From: Vulcanimicrobiota bacterium | GTDB taxonomy: Bacteria > Vulcanimicrobiota > Vulcanimicrobiia > Vulcanimicrobiales > Vulcanimicrobiaceae | Reading direction: 5' to 3' | Assembly: GCA_014304965.1 (NCBI GenBank) | Contig: JACRTZ010000062.1 | Location: 1-5,407, forward strand | Length of the DNA: 5,407 bases | Shown here: in pieces, positions 1 through 5,407 of the stretch | Layout of the letters: each line of letters begins with the position of its first letter | How positions within the stretch are numbered: position 1 is the stretch's first letter | Position numbers and translations under genes: made by a program | Notes under the pieces: generated by a model | Seen by the model: only the letters and a program-made list of their open reading frames with translations | Databases searched by the model: none | Told to the model about the DNA's origin: nothing

Positions 1-504
1 GTGCCGAAGGGTGCGACGCTCGATGCGAAATCTCTCGCCGCAGTTAGGATGCCGAATCGCAACGGGTTCATCACGCGCGACCCGCGTCCCGACGTTCATA
101 ACGTCGCCTGCATGCACGGCTGCCGGCGTGGGCCGGTCAAGGTCACGAGCGATCTGGCAAAGTCGCTCGGCGTGACGCCCGCGCAAGCTGCCGCCGATGC
201 AAGGGCAACGGCGTCGCCGGGCGCCGCCGTTGCGAATGTTCCCCCGCCGGCCTTCGCCGACGTACAGCGCATCGTCGCGCAACGGTGCGCAGCGTGCCAC
301 GCGCAACATCCGACGCAGCCGGGCTTCGCATCGGCGGCAGGCGGCATGATGCTCGACACGCCCGAGCGGATCAAGGCGGCCGCAGCGCGCATCAATGCCG
401 TCGCCGTGAAGAGCCGCCGGATGCCGCTCGGCAACGTAACCCACATGACCGATGACGAGCGCGCGACGCTCGGCCGCTGGATTGCCGGCGGCGCCAAGAC
501 CTAA
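1..504 (+). CDS. C-type cytochrome, SoxD-like / PuuD-like two-domain protein (3' part only)
   Basis: The reading frame is open at base 1, so this is the C-terminal 167 residues of a longer protein; the GTG at base 1 is probably an internal valine. Residues 8-41 (LDAKSLAAVRMPNRNGF, then DPRPDV and a C37-x3-C41 pair) match my recollection of the C-terminal end of SoxD-type cytochromes (sulfite dehydrogenase / S-disulfanyl-cysteine oxidoreductase electron-transfer subunit). Met17 is a plausible distal haem ligand of that first domain. An Ala/Pro-rich linker (about 65-83) leads to a second domain with a covalent haem site CAACH at 96-100 (bases 286-300). It continues with LDTPERIKA and RRMPLGNVTHMT, where M141 is the likely axial ligand. 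This second domain resembles the C-terminal cytochrome of PuuD-type urate oxidase. It should be an exported electron carrier. DsrE-like genes follow 19 nt downstream. The partner enzyme, perhaps a SoxC/SorA-type molybdoprotein, would lie upstream and is not visible. Cytochrome identity is firm; the SoxD and PuuD affinities rest on motif recall. Confidence 0.85.
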   Translation: MPKGATLDAKSLAAVRMPNRNGFITRDPRPDVHNVACMHGCRRGPVKVTSDLAKSLGVTPAQAAADARATASPGAAVANVPPPAFADVQRIVAQRCAACHAQHPTQPGFASAAGGMMLDTPERIKAAAARINAVAVKSRRMPLGNVTHMTDDERATLGRWIAGGAKT

Positions 505-510
505 CCGTTC

Positions 511-515
511 GGAGG
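511..515 (+). promoter_or_regulatory. Shine-Dalgarno GGAGG fixing the GTG start of the first DsrE-like gene
   Basis: GGAGG lies 8 nt before the GTG at 524. The frame could also begin at an ATG at 452, but that would overlap the cytochrome gene by 53 nt and put about 24 polar residues in front of the signal peptide. The site therefore selects 524. Confidence 0.8.
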
Positions 516-523
516 ATCTTTTC

Positions 524-976
524 GTGCGTTTTCTTTTGACCGCGGCCCTATTCGTGGCGTTCGGCGCGCCCGCACTCGCGCAAACGGCGCCGGCCTCGCC
601 GTACGCCGACCCCCAGCCGAGCATCAGCCATCCGCGCAAGATCGTCATGAGCCTTTCGGAAAGCGCGCCCGCGCGGATCAACGAAGTGATCGGCAACGCC
701 GGCAACATTCAGAAGTTCTACGGCGCCGACAACGTGACCATCGTGCTTGTCGTGTACGGTCCGGGAATCCGCGCGGTCCTCAAAGCCGACAGCCCGGTTG
801 CGGCCAGAATCGCGGGACTGCTCGCGATCGGCGTCGAGGTTGAAGCCTGCGGCGCCACGCTGGACACGATGCATCTGGGCGCCGACGCGTTATTGCCCGG
901 CGTTCCGGTCGTCCCGAACGGACTGCCCGAAATCGTCGAACGGCAGGTTCGCGGATACTACTACGTAAGACCGTAA
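524..976 (+). CDS. Exported DsrE-family protein, first of a tandem pair
   Basis: Encodes 150 residues from GTG. Residues 1-19 form a typical Sec signal peptide (RFLLTAALFVAFGAPALA, cleavage likely at ALA|QT). A Pro/Ser-rich spacer leads to a DsrE/DsrF-like fold (about 37-150). Family marks are the N-x2-N segment followed by YG (58-67), IVLVVYGPGI (73-82), the D-SPVAAR segment (89-95), the conserved cysteine in EACGATL (C109), and a C-terminal GYYYVRP. In DsrE/TusD relatives the equivalent cysteine carries persulfide sulfur; classical DsrEFH is cytoplasmic, whereas this copy should be periplasmic. The gene follows the cytochrome gene after 19 nt and precedes a paralogue after 26 nt, which suggests one transcript. 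Aligning the pair by eye shows shared YGPG, SPV, AC-x2-T and VP-x-G positions, but most other residues differ. The family is well supported; the substrate is unknown. Confidence 0.85.
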   Translation: MRFLLTAALFVAFGAPALAQTAPASPYADPQPSISHPRKIVMSLSESAPARINEVIGNAGNIQKFYGADNVTIVLVVYGPGIRAVLKADSPVAARIAGLLAIGVEVEACGATLDTMHLGADALLPGVPVVPNGLPEIVERQVRGYYYVRP

Positions 977-1002
977 CCGCACTCGATTCGAGAGGAGACG
1001 CG

Positions 1003-1464
1003 ATGACGGGATTTACCAAGACCCTCTGGCGCATGCGTTTGGCGTTCGTCGCCGTCCTGCTGGCCTGCACGATGACCTCGGCGGTTGCCGCCGGCAAGGT
1101 CCATAAATTGGCCATTCAAGTGGACGCAAACGACGCGGCCATTATGAACCTTGCGCTGAACAACGCCGCCAACGTCTCCTCGTATTACGACGGACAAGGC
1201 GACTCGGTGCAGATCGAGATCGTCGCTTACGGGCCCGGGCTGCACATGCTGCGCGACGATACGTCGCCGGTTAAGGAGCGCCTCAAAAGTTTCAAGGCGG
1301 GAATGCCAAACGTGACGTTCTCGGCGTGCAACGTCACGAAGACCGGCATGGAGAAAACCGAGGGCCATCCGATCGCGATCGTTTCCGAAGCGCGCCTCGT
1401 ACCGTCCGGCGCGGTCCGGTTGATCGAGCTCCAAGAGTCGGGCTATAGTTACCTGAAGCCATAG
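1003..1464 (+). CDS. Exported DsrE-family protein, second of a tandem pair
   Basis: Encodes 153 residues from ATG with AGAGGAG 5 nt upstream. A second in-frame ATG at codon 11 is possible, but the ribosome site favours the first. Residues 1-30 form a Sec signal peptide (basic n-region through R12, hydrophobic LAFVAVLLAC, cleavage near AVAA|GK). LLAC at 19-22 is a weak lipobox alternative. The mature part has the features I recall from periplasmic DsrE/DsrF-like proteins: AIQVDAND (37-44), NLALNNAANV (49-58), EIVAYGPGLHMLRDD (72-86), SPVKERL, the cysteine in FSACNVT (C109), LVPSGAVRLIELQE, and a GYSYLKP end. Relatives I recall usually read ACGNT here, so ACNVT is slightly atypical. It is the last gene of the + strand block and runs tail-to-tail into surE. 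It may bind or shuttle reactive sulfur for the upstream cytochrome system; that is inference. Confidence 0.88.
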   Translation: MTGFTKTLWRMRLAFVAVLLACTMTSAVAAGKVHKLAIQVDANDAAIMNLALNNAANVSSYYDGQGDSVQIEIVAYGPGLHMLRDDTSPVKERLKSFKAGMPNVTFSACNVTKTGMEKTEGHPIAIVSEARLVPSGAVRLIELQESGYSYLKP

Positions 1465-1489
1465 GTTCTTCGCTGCCCGAGATCGTTCT
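1465..1489. other. 25-nt tail-to-tail junction between the sulfur block and surE
   Basis: The stop codons of the second DsrE-like gene (+) and surE (-) are separated by 25 nt. I see no stable hairpin with a T-run on either strand; the best palindrome is a 4-bp GAGA/TCTC stem. Transcripts from either side may run into the opposite gene or end by Rho. Confidence 0.6.
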
Positions 1490-2266
1490 CTAGCCGTTGC
1501 GCAGGCGCCCGGCGAGATAGGTTTCGTTGGTGCGGTCGATCGAGACCGGCGTGATGCTCACGAACTCGTCGCGCACGGCCGCGAGATCAGTGTCGTCGGC
1601 GATCGTCGACGAATCGAACGAACCCCACAGCCAATAGTACGAGCCGCCGCGCGGATCCGTGCGGCGATCCAGCCGGTCGCTGTACGCCTTGCGGCCTTGC
1701 CGAACCCAGCGAATGCCGCGCACGTTCTCGGCGGCGACGTTAGGAACGTTGATGTTGAGCAGCGTCAGCGGCGGCAGGCCGTGGGCGAGCACGTCGCGCG
1801 CGGCGTCCACGGCATACGCGGCCGCGGTTTTCCAATGGTAATCGCCAGCGGGCTCGGGCCACGCCGCAGCGAGCGACACGGCCATCGAGGCGGCGCCGAT
1901 GATGATGCCTTCGATTGCGGCTGCGACCGTGCCCGAGTAGTTGAGATCGTCGCCGAGATTCGCGCCGCGATTGATGCCGCTGACGACCAGCGCCGGCATG
2001 CCGCCGCACAGGTCGTATGCGCCGATCACCACGCAGTCGGCCGGCGTTCCCGAACAGCGATAGGTCGGCACCGCGCGCTCGCGCACCCGCGCTACGCGCG
2101 CCGGCGAACTGATCGAAATCGCGTGCCCGACGCCGCTATTGTCGGTTTCGGGCGCGACCACGGTCACGTCGCCGACCGCCTGCAAGGCGTCGGCCAGCGC
2201 AACGATGCCCGGGCTGTGATACCCGTCGTCGTTCGTGACCAAAATTTTCGGTCGCGCGTCGCTCAC
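1490..2266 (-). CDS. surE: 5'/3'-nucleotidase SurE (survival protein E)
   Basis: Encodes 258 residues, the normal SurE length. SurE is a cytoplasmic metal-dependent phosphatase that removes phosphate from nucleoside 5'- and 3'-monophosphates and, in some species, short polyphosphates; it is linked to stress and stationary-phase survival. The signature NDDG (12-15) supplies two acidic metal ligands (D13, D14). By comparison with the Thermotoga enzyme, S44 in DNSGVGHAIS and N99 in SGINRGAN complete the site. GTPADC (73-78) and YSGTVAAAIEG (110-120) are further family blocks. The C-terminal third carries LLNINVP and the dimerisation-arm region with a DPRGGSYYWLWG segment. The GTG start is fixed by a TGA in the same frame just upstream. 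No clear Shine-Dalgarno precedes it, and a 14-bp hairpin ends 16 nt before the start. It follows the DUF360 gene on the same strand by 70 nt, so it may be the last gene of the uvrC transcript if the hairpin is read through. Confidence 0.97.
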   Translation of the reverse strand: MSDARPKILVTNDDGYHSPGIVALADALQAVGDVTVVAPETDNSGVGHAISISSPARVARVRERAVPTYRCSGTPADCVVIGAYDLCGGMPALVVSGINRGANLGDDLNYSGTVAAAIEGIIIGAASMAVSLAAAWPEPAGDYHWKTAAAYAVDAARDVLAHGLPPLTLLNINVPNVAAENVRGIRWVRQGRKAYSDRLDRRTDPRGGSYYWLWGSFDSSTIADDTDLAAVRDEFVSITPVSIDRTNETYLAGRLRNG

Positions 2267-2282
2267 GGGCGCTCACGATGAA

Positions 2283-2321
2283 GCGAAGGCGCTGCGATTC
2301 CTGCGTCCGCAGCGCCTTCGC
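2283..2321 (-). terminator. Perfect 14-bp hairpin between the DUF360 gene and surE; possible terminator or mRNA-processing structure
   Basis: The arms GCGAAGGCGCTGCG (2283-2296) and CGCAGCGCCTTCGC (2308-2321) are perfect reverse complements with an 11-nt loop. On the - strand the stem begins 15 nt after the membrane-protein stop codon and ends 16 nt before the surE GTG. No U-tract follows on either strand, so a textbook intrinsic terminator is not shown. The hairpin itself is certain; termination, attenuation or transcript stabilisation are alternatives. Confidence 0.5.
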
Positions 2322-2336
2322 GGCAGTCTTGGGAAA

Positions 2337-2714
2337 TCAGCGCGCGGCCGAGTCCGTCTCGACTTCTTTGACGAGATGGGAGAGCAGGAACGAAACGATG
2401 GAGAGGACGAGCGCGGCAACGAATGCGGCGCCGAATCCGTCCACGGTCAGGCCGAGGCCCAAATGCGCGACGATCCAGAACGTAATCGCATTGATGACGA
2501 GCGTGAAGAGGCCGAGCGTGATGATGACGACCGGCAGGCTGAGCACGAAGAGAATCGGCCGCAGCACGGCGTTGATGATGCCGAGGATGACCGCGGCGAT
2601 GATGACGGCTTGCGCGCCGGTCGCGTGCACGCCGTACTTGTCTCCCGGGAAGACATAGGCCACGAAGAACATCGCTGCGATGTTCACGACGAGCCGAATC
2701 AGAAACCCGACGAT
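2337..2714 (-). CDS. Small integral membrane protein, phage-holin family 4 / DUF360 (PF04020-like)
   Basis: A very hydrophobic protein of about 125 residues if translation begins at the ATC at 2714, or 116 residues from the first conventional start (GTG at 2687). The longer form begins VGFLIRLVVNIAAMFFVAY, which matches the usual N-terminus of this family (MGFLIRLL-N-like). The GTG form would remove part of the first membrane helix and has no ribosome site. Helices lie at roughly 3-22, 34-50, 54-85 (perhaps two) and 93-113 in the longer numbering. The hallmark block INAVLRPILFVLSLPVVIIT (47-66) continues with LGLF and VINAITFW. Despite the family name, these proteins are widespread chromosomal membrane proteins of unknown role (E. 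coli YvlD-type relatives), and no lysis or phage genes are nearby. It sits 76 nt downstream of uvrC on the same strand. The family call is strong, function unknown, start site unusual. Confidence 0.85.
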   Translation of the reverse strand: MVGFLIRLVVNIAAMFFVAYVFPGDKYGVHATGAQAVIIAAVILGIINAVLRPILFVLSLPVVIITLGLFTLVINAITFWIVAHLGLGLTVDGFGAAFVAALVLSIVSFLLSHLVKEVETDSAAR

Positions 2715-2720
2715 GACAGA

Positions 2721-2728
2721 CCTCCTTT
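2721..2728 (-). promoter_or_regulatory. Strong Shine-Dalgarno AAAGGAGG in front of a non-canonical start
   Basis: Read on the - strand, AAAGGAGG ends 6 nt before the ATC at 2714-2712. No ATG, GTG or TTG in any frame lies at normal spacing; the first conventional in-frame start (GTG at 2687) is 33 nt away. The site therefore points to initiation at ATC (or possibly GTC at 2711). Confidence 0.7.
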
Positions 2729-2790
2729 GAAAGAAGAGCGCCCCGCGGCCACCTTGCCCGCGATGCCTCCGGGCTCCCGCACGCGAGCTC

Positions 2791-4824
2791 TCAGGCGCCC
2801 AGGGAACTCTTAACCGACGAGGCCAGGCTCGCCGTCATGCCCTTGACGGCCGCGATTTCATCCACGCTCGCCCGTTTAATCGCGGCGAGCGAACCGAACG
2901 CGTTGAGCAGGCGTTTTCGCCGCACCGGACCCACGCCCGCCAGCGCATCGAGCGCCGAAAGCGTCATCGCTTTGCCGCGGCGCTTGCGATGGAATTCGAC
3001 CGCGAACCGGTGCGCTTCGTCGCGGATCCGCATGACGAGATGCAAGCCGGGCGACGCCGGCGGTAAGACGATCGGCTCCGAGCGATCGGGCACGTAGAGC
3101 CACTCGTGTTCCTTCGCCAGGCCCGCGACCGGAATGCCCCACAGGTCGAGTTCTTCGAGCACCTCGACGACCGCGCTGAGCTGGCCCTTGCCGCCGTCGA
3201 TCAGCAGCAAGTCGGGGCGATGGTGGAACTTCTCTTTGCGGCGCAAGTGGGATTCGAGCGTCTCGTCCTCGCGAATGCTCGCCGGATCTTCTTCCCCCGG
3301 CGCGTTCGTATCGGCGCGCAGGTAGCGCAAGCGGCGCCGCAAGGTTTCCTGCATCATGGCGAAGTCGTTCGATCCGCCGTCGTAGCGGATCTTAAACCGC
3401 CGGTAATCGCTTTTCTTCGCGCGGCCTTCGACGAACACGACCATCGAAGCGACCGGGTTCGTGCCCTGGATGTTCGAGATGTCGTAGCACTCGATGCGAT
3501 GCGGCGGCTCGGGCAAATCGAGTGCCGTCGCGAGTTCGGTCAGCGAGCGCGCGGAGGCGGTTTCCTGGAGCTCCTGATGGGCCAAGAACGCCTTGAGGTT
3601 CTGCTCGGCGTTCTGTTTGACGAGCCGCAGGTATTCGGCGCGCTGGCCGCGCTGCGGCTCGAGCACCCGCACGCGCTCGTCTTTTAATTCGCTCAACCAC
3701 GTGCAGATCGTCGCGATTTCGGTCGGCAGCGCCTCGACCAAGATCTCTTTCGGAATCGTCGCGGCCGAGGCGGGCCGGCGGCTGCGGGCCTTGAGCGCGA
3801 CCGGCACCTCGTTGCCGCGCGCTTCGCGTAAGGCGAGCGGCGAGAACCCGTCGCCGATGCCGGCGCTCATCTGGCCCGCGCGCGCCGTGTAAAACTGTTT
3901 GAAGAATTCGCCGAAAAGTTCGGCGTCGGTTTGGTCGGCGACGCCTTCGAGGATGAAGTGTTCCTGGCCGATCAGCTTGCCGCCGCGCACCATGAAGACT
4001 TGCATGCACCCCTGACCTTGCGCGCGGGCGGAAGCGATGAGATCCATATCGATGCGCGACGACCAGACGACCTTCTGCCCTTCGGTGACGCGCCGCACGG
4101 CGACGATTCGGTCGCGCAGGCGGGCCGCGGCCTCGAAGTTCATGCGATCGGCGGCTTCTTGCATTTCGGCGTTGAGCCGGTCGAGCAAACGGTCTTGCCG
4201 GCCCTCGAGAAAGAGCACGACCTCGTCCACCAGCGCGTCGTATTCGGGTTCGCTCTGGTAGCCGACGCACGGTGCGAGGCAGCGCTTGATGTGATACTGC
4301 AGGCACGGACGCTTGCGCTTCCCGTCGATCGGCTCGCGGCAGGTCCGCAGCGGAAAGACGACCCGCACCAAATTGATCAGTTCGCGCAGGCCGTGCGAAT
4401 TGGTGTACGGTCCGAAGTAGCGCGCGCCGTCGTCGCGTACCACGCGCGTGAAGGTGACGCGTGGAAATGCCTCGTTCGTCACCTTCAGATAGGGATAGCG
4501 CTTGTCGTCGCGCAGCCGCACGTTGAACGGCGGTTGGTGGCGCTTGATGAGGTTCGCTTCGAGAATGAGCGCTTCGATCTCGTTGTTGACGACGATCCAG
4601 CGCACGTCGCGCACGCGCTCGGCCATCTTCACCGTGCGCAGCGGGTGCGCGGCGGAGTCTTGAAAATACGACCGCACGCGGTTGCGCAGCGAGATCGCCT
4701 TACCGATGTAGATGATGCGTTCGTTCTCGCCCAGCATCAAATAGACGCCGGCCGCGTCGGGAATTTGGGCCAGCGTCTGTTCGAGGCTCCGGTCGGGGCG
4801 CGCGAGCGCGCCGGTTACGTCCAT
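2791..4824 (-). CDS. uvrC: UvrABC excinuclease subunit C
   Basis: Encodes 677 residues, somewhat longer than E. coli UvrC (about 610). UvrC makes both incisions around a UvrB-marked DNA lesion in nucleotide excision repair. Domains in order: GIY-YIG 3'-incision nuclease at about 24-103 (GVY 26-28, IIYIGKA 37-43, NRVRSYF 48-54, LEANLIK with likely catalytic E89, FN with N101); a four-cysteine segment C162, C174, C182, C186 with the spacing of the E. coli iron-sulfur cluster ligands; a UvrB-binding UVR motif around 221-246 (RMNFEAAARLRDRI); the RNase H-like 5'-incision domain with D448 (YDISNIQG), D487 (SNDFAM), D543 (LIDGGKGQ) and H605 (RDEAHRFA), matching the E. coli catalytic set; and tandem helix-hairpin-helix DNA-binding motifs at 621-677. 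All key residues are present, so it should be active. A charged stretch at about 504-533 is longer than in E. coli. The ATG lies 4 nt after the stop of the upstream gene with only a weak ribosome site, suggesting translational coupling. Confidence 0.98.
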   Translation of the reverse strand: MDVTGALARPDRSLEQTLAQIPDAAGVYLMLGENERIIYIGKAISLRNRVRSYFQDSAAHPLRTVKMAERVRDVRWIVVNNEIEALILEANLIKRHQPPFNVRLRDDKRYPYLKVTNEAFPRVTFTRVVRDDGARYFGPYTNSHGLRELINLVRVVFPLRTCREPIDGKRKRPCLQYHIKRCLAPCVGYQSEPEYDALVDEVVLFLEGRQDRLLDRLNAEMQEAADRMNFEAAARLRDRIVAVRRVTEGQKVVWSSRIDMDLIASARAQGQGCMQVFMVRGGKLIGQEHFILEGVADQTDAELFGEFFKQFYTARAGQMSAGIGDGFSPLALREARGNEVPVALKARSRRPASAATIPKEILVEALPTEIATICTWLSELKDERVRVLEPQRGQRAEYLRLVKQNAEQNLKAFLAHQELQETASARSLTELATALDLPEPPHRIECYDISNIQGTNPVASMVVFVEGRAKKSDYRRFKIRYDGGSNDFAMMQETLRRRLRYLRADTNAPGEEDPASIREDETLESHLRRKEKFHHRPDLLLIDGGKGQLSAVVEVLEELDLWGIPVAGLAKEHEWLYVPDRSEPIVLPPASPGLHLVMRIRDEAHRFAVEFHRKRRGKAMTLSALDALAGVGPVRRKRLLNAFGSLAAIKRASVDEIAAVKGMTASLASSVKSSLGA

Positions 4825-4828
4825 CGGG

Positions 4829-5401
4829 TCAGCGGGTTTGCTGTCCCTTCAGCGCCCCCTCGGCAAGCGCCGTCGCCGCGCGCGCGTCGCGCTTGGCGCC
4901 CTCGAGGTCGCCGTTGAAGTACCGGTCGAGCGCGGTGCGGTAACGTGCGCTCGCGTCGGGCAGCGGCTTTCCCGACGCTTGCATCGCGCGTTCGATCGTC
5001 GTGCGCGCGCGCATCACGACGTCCGGAAGCACGGGTGATCCGAGCGTCAACGGATTGGCCGCGGGAAACACGCCGGCGTTGGCCCACGCCGGCGTCCCGA
5101 GCGGAACGTTCGGGAGGATGACGGTGCGGGTCGTGCCGCCCGCGAGCGCCATCGCGAGCGCTGCGTCCGCCGTCGCGCCCGCGAGGTCGCCGCGCACGTA
5201 GCGCGAGAGCGCCATCTGGTAGGCGAATTGCGCGCGCTGGGCTGCAGCCGGGTCGGTCGCGAGCGATCCGGAAATCGCACGATACGCCGTACCGAGCGCG
5301 CCCTCGGTCGTTCCGATCGGCGGCGGGGGAATGACCGACTGGCCGAGCGCGACCCCGCCCAGCGCGAGCCACGTACCGATAATTCCGAGCAGCCTACGCA
5401 T
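4829..5401 (-). CDS. Exported protein with two TPR-like helical repeats, function unknown
   Basis: Encodes 190 residues from an ATG whose upstream region is mostly outside the window. Residues 1-21 form a Sec signal peptide (MRRLLGIIGTWLALGGVALG, then Q), followed by a proline-rich SVIPPPPIG stretch. The mature protein holds two copies of one motif: 57-89 (YQMALSRYVRGDLAGATADA and following residues) and 150-182 (YRTALDRYFNGDLEGAKRDA and following residues). They are offset by 93 residues and share Y-x2-AL-x-RY-x2-GDL-x-GA-x2-DA-x2-A-x-ALA. The -RY-x2-GDL-GA- pattern is typical of tetratricopeptide helices, which usually bind proteins or peptides. Between the copies is a Gly/Pro/Ala-rich segment (about 88-125) unlikely to be helical. 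The stop is 4 nt from uvrC, so the two are probably co-transcribed, though an envelope protein and a DNA repair enzyme have no obvious shared job. I do not recognise a named family. Confidence 0.8.
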   Translation of the reverse strand: MRRLLGIIGTWLALGGVALGQSVIPPPPIGTTEGALGTAYRAISGSLATDPAAAQRAQFAYQMALSRYVRGDLAGATADAALAMALAGGTTRTVILPNVPLGTPAWANAGVFPAANPLTLGSPVLPDVVMRARTTIERAMQASGKPLPDASARYRTALDRYFNGDLEGAKRDARAATALAEGALKGQQTR

Positions 5402-5407
5402 CGAGGC

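Noticed and set aside
1..3. GTG at the window edge as the cytochrome gene start
   Set aside because: The encoded sequence begins in the middle of a recognisable haem-domain end with no signal peptide, so the gene must continue upstream.
452..523. ATG at 452 as start of the first DsrE-like gene
   Set aside because: It overlaps the cytochrome gene, lacks a ribosome site and would bury the signal peptide; GTG 524 has GGAGG at good spacing.
1057..1068. LLAC lipobox in the second DsrE-like protein
   Set aside because: Leu before the Ala-Cys pair is unusual at that position, and a good signal peptidase I site (AVAA|GK) follows, so I favour a soluble periplasmic protein.
1479..1490. GAGA/TCTC palindrome in the convergent gap as a terminator
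   Set aside because: Only 4 bp with no T-run; not stable enough to call.
1697..2281. 194-codon open frame on the + strand opposite surE
   Set aside because: Antisense shadow of a complete surE gene, with no ribosome site or recognisable motif.
2337..2714. Holin gene as evidence of a prophage
   Set aside because: The family name is misleading; no endolysin, structural, integrase or attachment-site sequence is present around it.
2756..2774. GCCCG/CGGGC stem after uvrC as a terminator
   Set aside because: Five base pairs, 9-nt loop and no U-tract; expected by chance at this GC content.
2235..2813. 192-codon Asp/Glu/Arg-rich open frame on the + strand
   Set aside because: The charged repeats are the complement of hydrophobic codons in the DUF360 membrane-protein gene, so this is a shadow.
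3931..4917. 328-codon open frame on the + strand opposite uvrC
   Set aside because: It is antisense to conserved uvrC sequence, rich in low-information Arg/Ala/His/Val runs, and matches no family I recognise; high GC explains its length.

Overview
This is a high-GC bacterial window with no rRNA, tRNA, CRISPR array or insertion sequence that I can see. It holds two gene blocks that converge on a 25-nt gap at 1465-1489. No stretch longer than about 80 bases lacks a gene. The host is uncertain. The UvrC and SurE proteins look like ordinary bacterial housekeeping proteins. The UvrC cysteine-cluster region reads to me more like Terrabacteria-type lineages (Chloroflexota, Eremiobacterota and similar) than Proteobacteria. 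The left-hand sulfur/cytochrome genes most resemble proteins I know from Proteobacteria. A metagenome-derived genome of a soil-type candidate phylum such as Eremiobacterota is a low-confidence guess.

Left block (+ strand, 1-1464): the 3' end of an exported c-type cytochrome gene cut by the window edge, then two small exported DsrE-family proteins. Gaps are 19 and 26 nt and both downstream genes have clear Shine-Dalgarno sequences, so this looks like one operon whose promoter lies upstream of the window. The cytochrome fragment joins the C-terminal end of a SoxD-like haem domain to a second CxxCH domain that resembles the C-terminal cytochrome of PuuD-type urate oxidase. The two DsrE-like proteins are diverged paralogues, each with a signal peptide and the family's conserved cysteine. 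A periplasmic role in oxidised-sulfur chemistry (sulfite/thiosulfate oxidation with cytochrome as electron acceptor and DsrE-like sulfur carriers) is the most economical reading, but it is inference.

Right block (- strand, 5401-1490, transcribed right to left): an exported protein with two copies of a TPR-like helical motif, uvrC (excinuclease subunit C) starting 4 nt after it, a small four-helix membrane protein of the phage-holin-4/DUF360 family, and surE (5'/3'-nucleotidase). Two details stand out. The membrane-protein gene has a strong Shine-Dalgarno placed over an ATC codon, with no ATG, GTG or TTG in reach. A perfect 14-bp hairpin without a U-tract lies between the membrane-protein gene and surE.
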